This document shows, piece by piece, positions 16,545 to 26,865 of a stretch of DNA of 50,987 nucleotides. A program made the position numbers and the translations under genes. The notes beneath the pieces are model-generated. The model ran no database searches. It was given only the letters and a program-made list of their open reading frames with translations, and was not told where the DNA came from. Source of the DNA: a virus; IMG/VR virus record IMGVR_UViG_3300025070_000051, positions 1-50,987 of that record. One strand, written 5' to 3'. Each line of letters starts with the position of its first letter. Position 1 is the first letter of the stretch.

Positions 16545-18383
16545 TTACGGTCCTAATGTATATTTTGATAAAGTATATGTATATGGTGATTGTCCGGTTC
16601 TAAGGATTGTAAACAGATAACTTTCATCTGAGCTATTCCAAGCTGGAGAAATTGCTGAACTACCACAGCTTGCAGTCCCGCTATTACTTGCAAAATCAGG
16701 TATTGTTACGTCATTAGCAAACGCTGTTATAGAACTTGCTCTTCCAAAAAGTATGTAATCATCACCCCCTAAGGCAGAAGCGGGAAAATACGCAGACCCG
16801 GATGCTCCTAAGGGAGAGGACATACCTGGTAGCGCAAACAAACTATCAAGAACTGTGTTTACAGGAGCCTGCGCTGTAGAAAGATCGTAAGGGGTTGTCA
16901 ATACGATCTTAATGGATTCATAAGTATTGACACTAGCCGCATCTCTCATAAAGCCAAATATTTTTGTGCCATCGGCGCTAAGTACAAAGGTAACATTGTC
17001 ATAAGTTCCCCCTCCCCCATTAGTAAAAGAAACTTGTTGGTCAGAAGTGCTAGAAGCGGTAGATATATCCCAAGGTGTTGACAATATAAACCTATGTATT
17101 TTAAAATTTGCTGAAGAGGTGTCACCTATAAACATTTTGCTCCCGTCTGAAGAAAACCTAAGACCCTCCGATTTATATAGGGGTATACTGGTTAATGTAG
17201 GCGAAACATTCACGTAAGATATTGTAGATGTAGGATCATTAGCAACTGCTAAACTCGCTTGAGACACTGATTGATCTCCGAATCTTTGTACATAAAATGC
17301 CAATCCGTCAGCTCTCATAAATAGCTGTCTCTCTGCCACCGCTAGTGGAGATATTATATTAGACGATAATGTTGCTGAAGTAGAGCTAAACGTTGTACAC
17401 ACATCAATAGGTGGGGCTGGAGCTACTGGATGTGCTTGATCGAATATTATAGTAGTTGGGACTCCAGGTTCTATATCCCCAGATATAGTTGCTGTCCAAG
17501 TTATGTTTGAAGCGCCGGTATTATTAGGTATTATAAAATTATGTTGAGCACTACCAGCATCTCCCATTACTACATTAGTTACTACAGCGGCGGAGGTTGT
17601 TCCGTCGCTCATGGAAATGCTATACGTAGCTCCGGGAGCACCTTGCACTCTCATTATATAATTAGTTCCATCAGCTGATACGGTTCGGTTGTCTCCCAAA
17701 AATGCTGTGATTCCGGTAGCTGGTACTAAAATTAATACTTGTTTAGGAATTACTATATCAAAACTATCTCCAGCTACATCTTGATCTGTAAATATATAAG
17801 TTACCGTATAGGTTATAGCTATAAGCTCATCGTTAGCCGTATAGGTAGGTGTCTGAGTAATATTATATTGACCCAAATTGCCATTGGTAAGCTGTATGCT
17901 GGGACTATTGTTATCAGGCCAATAATTACCAGATGCCGCAGTGTAAGTTCTAGTAAACAATGTTCCAGAGGTAGCTCCTTCTGCTCCTGACGCACTATAC
18001 GGGGTGTTAGTTTCAGACGGCGTAGTCGTTACTGTGTTAGGATCCACTAATGTCGTTAACGTACCTGCTATATTTACTCCTGCTAGAACAGCGTCTCCTA
18101 TTATACACAGACCTATATTCACATTATAGGCAGGCATTACAGACGTAGTATCATACGTAACTGTACACAAAACAAACTCTCCATCCTGAGTAAAAGCTAC
18201 GCTAGTAACCCCTGCTAAAGGGCCATTCCAAGAAAAGTCTCCAGCTGTTACTGTATACCCCGGGTTAGCTGTTATTTTTATAACTGCCGTAGGGTGTTGA
18301 CTAGAAATATTAGTCCCTTCTAATATAGTATATTGTACTACCGTAGCGGTGTAATTAAATTCTGATGATAAATCTTCTGCCAT
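16545..18383 (-). CDS. Ig-like and beta-propeller virion surface protein, 612 aa
   Basis: Residues 1-330 are Thr/Ser/Val-rich beta sandwiches with repeated ITANPGYTVTAGDF-type strands, as in bacterial Ig-like adhesin modules. Residues about 340-600 carry repeats of the form GLRFSSDGSKMFIGD followed by STPWDIST, a pattern of surface beta-propeller repeats. No signal peptide is present, as expected for a virion protein. It directly follows the nozzle-like gene, so it may be a tail-tip or receptor-binding component. Family recognition is moderate; the role is inferred. Confidence 0.75.
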   Translation of the reverse strand: MAEDLSSEFNYTATVVQYTILEGTNISSQHPTAVIKITANPGYTVTAGDFSWNGPLAGVTSVAFTQDGEFVLCTVTYDTTSVMPAYNVNIGLCIIGDAVLAGVNIAGTLTTLVDPNTVTTTPSETNTPYSASGAEGATSGTLFTRTYTAASGNYWPDNNSPSIQLTNGNLGQYNITQTPTYTANDELIAITYTVTYIFTDQDVAGDSFDIVIPKQVLILVPATGITAFLGDNRTVSADGTNYIMRVQGAPGATYSISMSDGTTSAAVVTNVVMGDAGSAQHNFIIPNNTGASNITWTATISGDIEPGVPTTIIFDQAHPVAPAPPIDVCTTFSSTSATLSSNIISPLAVAERQLFMRADGLAFYVQRFGDQSVSQASLAVANDPTSTISYVNVSPTLTSIPLYKSEGLRFSSDGSKMFIGDTSSANFKIHRFILSTPWDISTASSTSDQQVSFTNGGGGTYDNVTFVLSADGTKIFGFMRDAASVNTYESIKIVLTTPYDLSTAQAPVNTVLDSLFALPGMSSPLGASGSAYFPASALGGDDYILFGRASSITAFANDVTIPDFASNSGTASCGSSAISPAWNSSDESYLFTILRTGQSPYTYTLSKYTLGP

Positions 18384-18401
18384 TTTTTATTTTTTAATTA
18401 A

Positions 18402-21400
18402 TTATGGAGTACAATTTGTAAAGTTAGGTTTTGCTAATGTCCATCCGGTTGATAGTAAACTAAAATTTAAACAAGCTGTTACATTAACAACGTTCCAGCC
18501 ACTTAGATTTTGATTAAACGAACTTACACCACGAAACATGCGTTCCATATTAGTCACACTGCTCACGTTCCAAGAGCTAATATTTTGATTAAAAGAATTA
18601 GCATCTTGAAACATTTTATTCATATTAGTAACACTGCTGACATTCCAAGAGCCAATATCTTGATTAAAAGCAGTCGCACTTAAAAACACACTACTCATAT
18701 TAGTAACACTGCTCACATCCCAATTGACTATATTACCATCAAAAGCACTGCAAAAACTAAACATACTGTTCATATCGGTCACATTACTCACATCCCAAGC
18801 AGTGTAAGTACTTCCTCCAGCTGTAACTGATTGAGTGTTTAATGGTTGATTAAATATACTGTTGCTTGAGAACATACTATTCATAGTGGTAACATTGCTA
18901 GTGTTCCAATTGTATAAAGGCTTATTAAAAGCGGTTGCGGCCCTAAACATTTTTTTCATAGAAGTTACACTACTAACATTCCATGAGTTTATATCTTGAT
19001 TAAAAGAAAGGGTGTCTTCAAACATGCTTTCCATACTAGCCACACTGCTCACGTCCCAGCTGTTTAGAGGTTGGTTAAAAGCCTCGGCATTATTAAACGT
19101 TCCGTACATAGTGGTCACACTACTCACATCCCAGTTATTTAGAGGTTGGTTAAAAACAATAGCATCAGTAAATGTGGATGTTAAATTGTTAAGGTTACTA
19201 GTGTTCCAGCTATTAAGAGGTTGATTAAATGCGCGAGCGTCGTAAAACGTCCATGATAGAGACGTTAAGCTGCTGGTATTCCAAGAATTTATATTCTGAT
19301 TGAAATAATGATTATGTAAAAACATCCTCTGCATAATAATTACATTACTCACATCCCAAGAACTTATATCTTGATTAAATATAGTCGGCGAAGAAGCACT
19401 ATTGGCTGCAAACATAAAGCTCATGCTAATCACATTACTCACATCCCAGTTATTTAGAGGTTGGTTAAAAGCGATTGCATCCCTAAACATACTACTAGTA
19501 TATTTAACACTACTCATATTCCATGAGTTTAATGGCTGATTAAACGACGTTGCCTGATAAAACATAGTAGTTACATTAACAGCACTACTCATGTCCCAAG
19601 AATTTATGTTTTGATTGAAAGCTGCGGCATTGTGAAACATACTCTCCGTTGCGGTAACACTACTAACGTCCCATGAACCGATGTTCTGATTAAAAGAAGT
19701 ATTATCACGGAATGCGGCCTCCATACCAGTCACATTACTCACATCCCAATTACTTATATTATTAAAGTTGTTAATAGATAAGCCTCTCGTGAGATTCTCT
19801 ATATGAGCATTAAAAATAAAACTAGGTACATCTTCTACCGTAGAAAAATCCATGTTAACTGCCCCATCAATAACAGACGAACTAGCTCCAAAGCTTAACC
19901 TTTCAAAATCCATAGGAGATCCAAATTTTACCAACTTAGTATAAAGTGCCGCTATAGAATTAGATAGATTACTGAATATTATTCTTGATGATCTACCGGA
20001 TATTTCTATTGTATAAACACCTGCCGCCGTATATGTGTGGGTTCTATTAGCGTAAGAATTAACAGAGGTATTTCCATCTCCCCAATTAATAGTGCCTGAA
20101 TATGTCCCCGAAGCATCATAAGGTAACTCTACACTTGTAGAATTTACTGTTGTAGTAACTTCAAAAGTAAGTGGATTTGTTAAGGGAGCATCCCCACAAG
20201 ACCCTGTTATAGTGTTGTATTGAATTATATCTGTTATAACCCCACTAGAATTATATATTATTATATCATAACTGTCTAGGACAGTAGCAAGATTATTGGG
20301 ATCTAAGCCGGAATCATTAGGCTCCCCTAAATTACTAGGCACGTAAAGCCCAAGTCCAGCGGAAGTTAAAGGTTCTTCAGTGTTATAATCATATAATTGA
20401 GTTCCCACAACTAATCCAGCTGTAGCAAAATATTTAAACTCAGCCCCTGATTTATCTATGTTAGTGTAATCGCTTAGAGTATTATAAAATCCTTCTATTA
20501 TACACTTAGCGGAAAGAGCGGTTGTTTCATTAGCTATTGTAACATCATTGTTACCTATAATCTCATCCCAATTAGTCCATAAGAATAGATCCGCATCTGG
20601 ATCCGTAGTAGAGCCTGTGTTGCTGCAAGTGAGATCTATAAAAGTAGTTAATAGATAATTTTGAGAGCCAGAATCTGTTCCAGTAGGATAACCTATACCA
20701 AAGGCTTCGTTACATACCGCTAGTGCTTTTATATAATTAAAATACTTACCTTCTTTGTCTTCAAATTCTTTTACTTCTCCTCCTTCTAAATTTGTTCTTA
20801 TATAGTTTACATACCATCCTGGGTTTTTTATCCTTAAAGATGTTGGCAGCCAACCACCCGCGTTCACCTCAGCTATAGAATACCATTTGTTACTACTTGC
20901 TTTTTCATATTCTAAAACTCTAGATTTTGTACCGGTATAATTTAAAGCGGTATAACCTTTGACAGAGTTAGGTAGTTCGTTTATAAGAACATTAAAAGAA
21001 CTAATGTATTGTTCGCCATAAAATTTGTTATATATAGGATTTTCATTATGAGCCCACATTAACCCATCTTTAAATGTAAAATACCTGTCATTTAAAGAAA
21101 CTCCCGATTCAGGAACGAATGATTTTCTACTAGTCCAACCGTCTACGGATTCTTTAAAAGATACGGTGGTGCTTATATAATTTTCTTGAAAAGGCGGGTT
21201 TTGTATATTGTCTTCGCAGGCAATAGCTAAGTTATCCGCTTGGATAGGGTTAAATTTAGTTTGCCAATCGGAAGTAAGACTATTTAAAGTTAGATTATAT
21301 AACCCTTTATCTGCATCATAAGATCCTATTAATTTATTATTAGCTTTTAAATTATCAGCAAAGAAACTACTCATACCTTTTTCAGATATTTGTGTTAAGC

Positions 21401-24400
21401 CGTCTCTTGATAATCTCATAACGCTACCTCTATTTTTGTCGGTAAAATATAGTCTAAAACCATAATCCGCAAAAGATTCTGGGTTTTTAGATATTCCAAA
21501 CTCTCCTGCATAAGGCGTAGCCTGCCCTAAAACGTTATTATTCGATGTAACATTAGCGTTGCCGTCTGCATTAAATAAAGCATCTTTATTAGCTAGTACT
21601 CTAAAGCATTTGTCTTCGCAGAAAGTTATTAAATCGGTATCTCTAGCATGTAACTTTTGTATAGTGCCATATATAGGATTGAGGTCCTTTGTTATAGGCA
21701 ACGCCTGTATGAATTGATTTAATCTATTTATTCCCGATGTGGAATTGTATATTTGAGAAAATATATAGCCACTACCCCTTCTCTCTTCTCCATAAGGGTC
21801 TGCTAATATGGATGATACGGTAGCCCCTTTATCCATGGTGACCGCATTGTAATCATCTCTAATTCTGTTTGACTCTACTCCATTACCGAAGCTAAAGCAG
21901 TTATACCAATCTAGTTGAACTGGGTCATTATATCCAGATATAGGCAATGCATTACTTGCTTGATAATATAAATCTAGGTCTACAGCTTCTTTAGGCTCCG
22001 TTTCAAATATAGCTGGATTATTAGACGTAAGAAGTCTATTCCCTTGGGGTACAACCGGCTTTATTGCTTGTATTGCTATATCAGCCGCTTGTGATAATCT
22101 TGTTGTATAAACGTTAGAATCAGGAGCATACTCCCAATCCACGTCTTCATTTAGCTCTAATAATATAACATAAGCATAATTACGAGCGTCTCCTTCATTA
22201 TCGTCTTGCGCTCTTCTATGGTGAAAAGCTTGAGCTTTAACTATTTGATAAACAGGCGAAAGTTCCCCAGTAGGAGTATGTTCAAACCTTACAGATCCTC
22301 CGGTTGTTATAAATCCATTAGGGGTTACGGGCCGTGTAGCCCTTCCGTCTTCAATATCCGGGTCAAAAGGGGTGGGTACTGTTCCCGACATTGCATCTAT
22401 ATAGGTAGGCACCCCATTAGTACGTTGTTTTACTTTAACATAAGAAAAACCAACAAATCTGTTGTTTTTAGTTATAGGTCCAAAATTTTGGAAAAAAGCC
22501 CTTTGAGGCTGTATGTCATTAAGCCTACGACCTATGGGGCCATTAGATGGATTAGCCCCTCCATACGGAACCCCGTTCATCCAAACGCCTGTGCCAGCTA
22601 CAAACATTTCAGTAGGAGTTTCTGTTTCAGCACCGTCTCCTTTGAACCCCCAATCAATCCAATAATACCCCGGCTCCCCGGTACGACCAGTCCCATTTTC
22701 TCCTACTAGTCCCCGTGTACCACTTTCCGTAAAAGATATACTTCCAAGTATAGAAAATTGAGGATCTAAAGCTTGGAATGAGGTCATTATGTGAGTGTCA
22801 AAAGCTGCGTCTCTTGGTATTTTTACAAAAAATCTACCTTGATACTCAGGTTTTGTTTCTTCCTGCTCAGCTACAACTGTTATGTCAAAGTTCTGACCAA
22901 CGCCTACTACTTCTAAAAAAGTAGCATCTGCTCCTAACCCTCTGCCTATAGTTAATTCATAATTAGTTTCATCTCCTACTGTGTTAACAACTTTATAATC
23001 TATAACCTTATACTTTTCGGATTTAAAAGCTCCTAAAGCAAAAATTACACTATTTCCTGCAAAATTTGGGGCAAACTCAGGATTAGCACTAGGAGAAGGC
23101 CCTTTAAAAGCGAAACCTAGCGAACCAACGCTAATCAAAGATATATTTTCAACAGCTTCGGTACCTAAATTTTTATCTACAGTTCTTATAAAATCAGGGG
23201 CTTCATTAGATATAGACAGAACTCTATACCTTGAAAGTGACTCTATAGGTGTGTTATTATCGTGCTGTTTTTTTGATATTAAATACGATTCTTCTGATAT
23301 TTTGTTTCTTTCAGAAGAGGGAAAAGATAACCATACGTTGCCATCCTCAGCATCATAATATCTGTCTAGGGCTAAATTATAGTATTCATTAGAATTTTCT
23401 TTTATGAATATTTTATAATGGGTAGCCCAGTCGGGCGGGGTATTTGTGGGTTGAGCTATGAGCCTATTGAATGTACTCGAACTAGATATGTTTAGTTTAG
23501 TACCAGCTTCTTTACTCGTAAACACCGGCGTTTCTCTTCCGTATTTATCTAAATAAACTACTCCCGCTTGATATGTTCTGATGGACTTTACAGAAAAAGT
23601 GGGCTCGCCAACTATCATCGGCACAGTGTATTGATTTGATATAGAACTTAATGTTATTTCAGAGGTAGGCACATTATAGTTTTGTAGATAATTTCCGTAA
23701 ACTATTCTATTTCCAATTATCTCCTGAGCTTGAGCTTTTCTAGGCACATTATCCCAGGGTCTTAATATTTGGTTTCCTTCTATCAAGGCTCCTATTAATT
23801 CTGTTTTAACTTCAAACTCAGTTATGAGATTTCCGGACGTATCATACGATTCATCTTTAACTAAAGTGTCTACAACATATACTGCAGAGCTGTTAGATTC
23901 TTTGTATAATATGTCCACTTCGGTAACATCCACATGCCCCCAGCTTATATCTTTAAGTATAAGCTTTCTTATGCTATTGATCATTCCTGTATTGTAGCCT
24001 TCTCTAGACTCATAGCTAAAATCTCCCGCTAAAAAAGCTACCTCTGAAAATGGCGAAAATGTAGAGTATTCGTTGTCTATAAACTTCCATCTATAAGCAA
24101 ACCTAGGAAATACATCTTCAAACATTGCATCATCTTCTTCTAACAAGCACTCCCATTCGAATTTAATTATATTTCCATTAGCATCTATAAATGTACCTAT
24201 ATCAGATGATATAGATTGTATTTCGCATTTCCATTTAATATTAGTGCTATTTAGAGGTTCTACTAATCTTATAGATAGCCCGTATTCGTAATCTGTAAAA
24301 TTAGTGTCTTCATAGTCAGCATTTATATTTACTATGTCCCCTGTCTGCCAATTTAAAGGTAGTGGAGACCCGAATTCAAGTTCCAAGTAACCGTTCCATC

Positions 24401-25244
24401 CCTCTATACTGGTTTCGTCATAATAATCAGGATCATTACTTATATTATCTTCCCATTGAAATCTAGTGGGTAAAGACCTTCTAATCTCAGGACTAGCGGT
24501 GTCTTCTGCATAAGTAAAATTAATTCTTTTTTCATTATTACCCGTTGGATTATATACCCCGCCAGGAATAAATTGAACTTCAGAAGTTCCAGTGCCAGGT
24601 GAATTACCGTACTTACTTGCAGCCATATCTAAAGTAAGCGCGGTAAGAGGCGATTTTTTAATAACAGTTACATCCGCTTCATTAAAATCGGGTCTGCCTG
24701 TTAAATTAGCGCTATATGTTTGGCTTGTACTGTCGTAATCGGGTATCTTAGTATGCGTTACAAAGTTTACAGATCCTCTTTTAAATTTATCAATATTTAT
24801 TGTTTTCGGTTCAGAATTGTTATCTGTCCAAAACAATAGATTGTCAATAATATTTATGCCTGTAATTAAATATTGTGTAGAAAAATTTAAGACATTATTA
24901 GTGTCTACTATAACCGGTTTTATTTGGCCACCTGCAAAATTGTATTCAGCAATACAATCAGCTTCTGTAGAGGTTATAAACCAATATATTTTATCTGATT
25001 TATCGTCAACAAAAGATCCTATACACTTTGCATTAGTTAAGGAATCTATATAATCGCTTGTCCATTGAGGCTTACCTCTTAGCTGTTGGTTACCCTTCAC
25101 ACTTTGCAAAGAACCCATGTTGCCGTTGTCTGAGTTTGCTAAATCTAAATTTAACGCATCTCGGTATTCACCATTAGGAACAAGTCTTTCATCAAGATCT
25201 TTGTTCATCTTTCCTTTTTGGAAAACATGTACAAATTCACCCAT
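18402..25244 (-). CDS. Nozzle/tail stabilisation-like protein with PKD and BspA/DUF285 repeats, 2280 aa
   Basis: The N-terminus (HVFQKGKMNKDLDERLVPNG, then EYRDALNLD) is the recognisable start of large podovirus tail proteins that occupy the place of T7 gp12/P22 gp10 beneath the connector. About 1650 residues of mixed beta structure follow. Residues about 1690-1755 look like a PKD domain (INWGDGNTS, HTYTAAGVYTIEISG). From about 1825 to the end run some 17 repeats of about 25 residues built on FNQ-W-DVS-V-M-MF, the BspA/DUF285 leucine-rich-like family found on bacterial surface proteins. The protein therefore joins a tail scaffold to a tandem-repeat adhesin, probably exposed at the tail tip for host binding. 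It directly follows the connector genes. Confidence 0.82.
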   Translation of the reverse strand: MGEFVHVFQKGKMNKDLDERLVPNGEYRDALNLDLANSDNGNMGSLQSVKGNQQLRGKPQWTSDYIDSLTNAKCIGSFVDDKSDKIYWFITSTEADCIAEYNFAGGQIKPVIVDTNNVLNFSTQYLITGINIIDNLLFWTDNNSEPKTINIDKFKRGSVNFVTHTKIPDYDSTSQTYSANLTGRPDFNEADVTVIKKSPLTALTLDMAASKYGNSPGTGTSEVQFIPGGVYNPTGNNEKRINFTYAEDTASPEIRRSLPTRFQWEDNISNDPDYYDETSIEGWNGYLELEFGSPLPLNWQTGDIVNINADYEDTNFTDYEYGLSIRLVEPLNSTNIKWKCEIQSISSDIGTFIDANGNIIKFEWECLLEEDDAMFEDVFPRFAYRWKFIDNEYSTFSPFSEVAFLAGDFSYESREGYNTGMINSIRKLILKDISWGHVDVTEVDILYKESNSSAVYVVDTLVKDESYDTSGNLITEFEVKTELIGALIEGNQILRPWDNVPRKAQAQEIIGNRIVYGNYLQNYNVPTSEITLSSISNQYTVPMIVGEPTFSVKSIRTYQAGVVYLDKYGRETPVFTSKEAGTKLNISSSSTFNRLIAQPTNTPPDWATHYKIFIKENSNEYYNLALDRYYDAEDGNVWLSFPSSERNKISEESYLISKKQHDNNTPIESLSRYRVLSISNEAPDFIRTVDKNLGTEAVENISLISVGSLGFAFKGPSPSANPEFAPNFAGNSVIFALGAFKSEKYKVIDYKVVNTVGDETNYELTIGRGLGADATFLEVVGVGQNFDITVVAEQEETKPEYQGRFFVKIPRDAAFDTHIMTSFQALDPQFSILGSISFTESGTRGLVGENGTGRTGEPGYYWIDWGFKGDGAETETPTEMFVAGTGVWMNGVPYGGANPSNGPIGRRLNDIQPQRAFFQNFGPITKNNRFVGFSYVKVKQRTNGVPTYIDAMSGTVPTPFDPDIEDGRATRPVTPNGFITTGGSVRFEHTPTGELSPVYQIVKAQAFHHRRAQDDNEGDARNYAYVILLELNEDVDWEYAPDSNVYTTRLSQAADIAIQAIKPVVPQGNRLLTSNNPAIFETEPKEAVDLDLYYQASNALPISGYNDPVQLDWYNCFSFGNGVESNRIRDDYNAVTMDKGATVSSILADPYGEERRGSGYIFSQIYNSTSGINRLNQFIQALPITKDLNPIYGTIQKLHARDTDLITFCEDKCFRVLANKDALFNADGNANVTSNNNVLGQATPYAGEFGISKNPESFADYGFRLYFTDKNRGSVMRLSRDGLTQISEKGMSSFFADNLKANNKLIGSYDADKGLYNLTLNSLTSDWQTKFNPIQADNLAIACEDNIQNPPFQENYISTTVSFKESVDGWTSRKSFVPESGVSLNDRYFTFKDGLMWAHNENPIYNKFYGEQYISSFNVLINELPNSVKGYTALNYTGTKSRVLEYEKASSNKWYSIAEVNAGGWLPTSLRIKNPGWYVNYIRTNLEGGEVKEFEDKEGKYFNYIKALAVCNEAFGIGYPTGTDSGSQNYLLTTFIDLTCSNTGSTTDPDADLFLWTNWDEIIGNNDVTIANETTALSAKCIIEGFYNTLSDYTNIDKSGAEFKYFATAGLVVGTQLYDYNTEEPLTSAGLGLYVPSNLGEPNDSGLDPNNLATVLDSYDIIIYNSSGVITDIIQYNTITGSCGDAPLTNPLTFEVTTTVNSTSVELPYDASGTYSGTINWGDGNTSVNSYANRTHTYTAAGVYTIEISGRSSRIIFSNLSNSIAALYTKLVKFGSPMDFERLSFGASSSVIDGAVNMDFSTVEDVPSFIFNAHIENLTRGLSINNFNNISNWDVSNVTGMEAAFRDNTSFNQNIGSWDVSSVTATESMFHNAAAFNQNINSWDMSSAVNVTTMFYQATSFNQPLNSWNMSSVKYTSSMFRDAIAFNQPLNNWDVSNVISMSFMFAANSASSPTIFNQDISSWDVSNVIIMQRMFLHNHYFNQNINSWNTSSLTSLSWTFYDARAFNQPLNSWNTSNLNNLTSTFTDAIVFNQPLNNWDVSSVTTMYGTFNNAEAFNQPLNSWDVSSVASMESMFEDTLSFNQDINSWNVSSVTSMKKMFRAATAFNKPLYNWNTSNVTTMNSMFSSNSIFNQPLNTQSVTAGGSTYTAWDVSNVTDMNSMFSFCSAFDGNIVNWDVSSVTNMSSVFLSATAFNQDIGSWNVSSVTNMNKMFQDANSFNQNISSWNVSSVTNMERMFRGVSSFNQNLSGWNVVNVTACLNFSLLSTGWTLAKPNFTNCTP
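18410..19770 (-). repeat. About 17 coding tandem repeats (75 bp, BspA/DUF285 type)
   Basis: Within the 3' end of the nozzle-like gene, units of about 25 codons recur, each reading roughly FNQ(P/N/D)(L/I)-x-x-W-(D/N)-(V/T)-S-(S/N)-V-x-x-M-x-x-M-F. Most units are exactly 75 bp; two are longer (insert after SFMFAANSAS and after FNQPLNTQSV). DNA identity between units is high in the WDVSSVT part, so unequal recombination could change repeat number. Confidence 0.85.
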
Positions 25245-25247
25245 ATA

Positions 25248-26153
25248 CTAGTGTTTTATAATTTTAGATTTGTTACGCATAACCTGCGTAAGCTCTTCTA
25301 TTTTAATATTTGATAATCTTAATTTGGTGTTTCTTTTGGTAGCCGCTAATTCTTTTTTGTACCTAGCAACTAAATATTCTGGAGTGTTCGCTTTTGTAGA
25401 TAAAATTCCGTAAGCTATATATTTATATATTGCTTCTTCTGCAAACTTATGAACCACCATTTCCTCATCGGTGGCTAATCCATCGGATATGTATTTTAGC
25501 GTAACAACTTGCCCTACAAAGCTAGAGTCAAAATATATTATACCAGCAACTCGGTCTATATAAAACACACCATTCGATTGTGCTTGCTCAGGAGAAAGCC
25601 CGTAACGTCTGCCCCAACCACCTTGATTTAATCGATCACTTAAATCTTCTTTATTATTATCACCTGTATTATTCTGAGCTTGAAATTTTTTTCTAGTTTC
25701 TGATTCTTCAGCTGTTAACATCTCTCCTGTTTGCTCGTCAAATAAATACTCAAATTCAGCATCTTGGAGTATAGGCAGTGGATTGGAAGTCTTACTGGTG
25801 GGGTATATGATCCGTTCTATGCCCTTAGAATCAACCCAAACTAATTTTACATAGTTTACGTAGTCTTTAGGTAAAATAAAGTTTAAGGTGGGCCCTATCT
25901 CAATCTCTTGAGATTTTATAGAAGGTAACGTGTCAAAGCTAAATTCCTGTATGCCTCTTTTAGCATGAAAGGCTACTTCGGTTCTTTTTACTTTGGATAT
26001 ATTTTTTTCTAATCCCACATAGGAAATCATGAAATTATTTATTATATCTTTTAATAAAATGAATTGATAACTACCATAATTTTCGTCAAAGCTATTCCAT
26101 ACTCCGTCAGGGCCTAAATAGTATTGTTCGTCAGTTTGTGTTATTAAGCCCAT
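25248..26153 (-). CDS. Head-tail connector/adaptor protein A2, 301 aa
   Basis: The N-terminal region (LLKDIINNFMISYVG, RTEVAFHAKRGIQEFSFDTL) is clearly related to the protein at 26866-27471 (LNDIINNFLISYTG, RTEVILHARRCLQEFAFETL). Both end in a similar region (KFAEEAIYKYIAYGILSTK versus KLAEEALYACMIYAILANR). This copy is 100 residues longer because of an insert around 125-190. Position between capsid and nozzle-like genes fits a ring or adaptor protein. It forms the second half of a duplicated two-gene module. The role is inferred from position and family resemblance. Confidence 0.75.
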   Translation of the reverse strand: MGLITQTDEQYYLGPDGVWNSFDENYGSYQFILLKDIINNFMISYVGLEKNISKVKRTEVAFHAKRGIQEFSFDTLPSIKSQEIEIGPTLNFILPKDYVNYVKLVWVDSKGIERIIYPTSKTSNPLPILQDAEFEYLFDEQTGEMLTAEESETRKKFQAQNNTGDNNKEDLSDRLNQGGWGRRYGLSPEQAQSNGVFYIDRVAGIIYFDSSFVGQVVTLKYISDGLATDEEMVVHKFAEEAIYKYIAYGILSTKANTPEYLVARYKKELAATKRNTKLRLSNIKIEELTQVMRNKSKIIKH

Positions 26154-26156
26154 ATA

Positions 26157-26846
26157 TTATAATTTTTGTTGTTGTATTGTTTCTTGATCTTCCTTGTCAA
26201 AAGCTTGGTATAAACTTAAATCTTTTATTAATATACCACAAAGCTCTAGTATTTTTATAACTAACTCAGTTTCTTCGGACTCGTGTAATTCAAAGTCTAT
26301 CGAGGACGATGAATCGTATAAAGGCTCCCCAAATACAATCTGATATTTCCATTCAACCTCCGCGGGTTTTTTAACATAGTATAGTGTTACATCTTGAACT
26401 ATAGTATTTGGGAATAAATTAATTTTATTGTCATTTTGTATATATACGGGATATGTTTCCGAAGGCGCTGTTAAATCCGATTTATTTAACTTTAAAAAAT
26501 GCTGGTAGCTTACCTGTTCGGCTTCATTTTCAGAAGTTTGAACAACTACATTATTTAAACGGTATAAATCAGAGGGCAGCAAATAATAGCCATTATTAAT
26601 AGAGACATTTAATTCTTTTTCAAACAAAGAAATTTTTTCCTCAATTAGATTTGGTATGCTGGCGTTTGCGTGTCCATTAGCAGGCAACCTTAAAAATTGA
26701 CCTATATCATAAAAATATTGCTCAAATAAATCTAGTTGTGCTTGATTTGCAAATAAGTTAAATTCCTGAGGCGTAACATACCCTCGTTGTTCTTTATTAA
26801 GTATACTCAATACTCTTTGATATACTGTATCTATGCTTATACCCAT
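26157..26846 (-). CDS. Connector-region protein B2, 229 aa
   Basis: The N-terminus (TVYQRVLSILNKEQRGYVTP, then QEFNLFANQAQ) matches the protein at 27478-28176 (SVYKTVLVILEQEKRGALMP, then SEFNRMATQAQ), and both continue with F-x-Q-x-L-R-L-P, so they are paralogues. The rest is mixed alpha/beta with a LYYVKKPAEVEWKYQ segment also mirrored (VNYLKYPADVKWGF). It lies 3 bases upstream of gene A2. A tail-ring or tubular protein is the likely role. Confidence 0.75.
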   Translation of the reverse strand: MGISIDTVYQRVLSILNKEQRGYVTPQEFNLFANQAQLDLFEQYFYDIGQFLRLPANGHANASIPNLIEEKISLFEKELNVSINNGYYLLPSDLYRLNNVVVQTSENEAEQVSYQHFLKLNKSDLTAPSETYPVYIQNDNKINLFPNTIVQDVTLYYVKKPAEVEWKYQIVFGEPLYDSSSSIDFELHESEETELVIKILELCGILIKDLSLYQAFDKEDQETIQQQKL

Positions 26847-26865
26847 ATATATGTACTTTACTTTA

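Noticed and set aside
18410-19770. CRISPR array or noncoding satellite
   Set aside because: The 75-bp units keep an open frame and encode DUF285-type repeats; there are no unique spacers.
22206-22709. 167-residue + strand ORF
   Set aside because: Antisense to the nozzle-like gene; composition is typical of a shadow frame.
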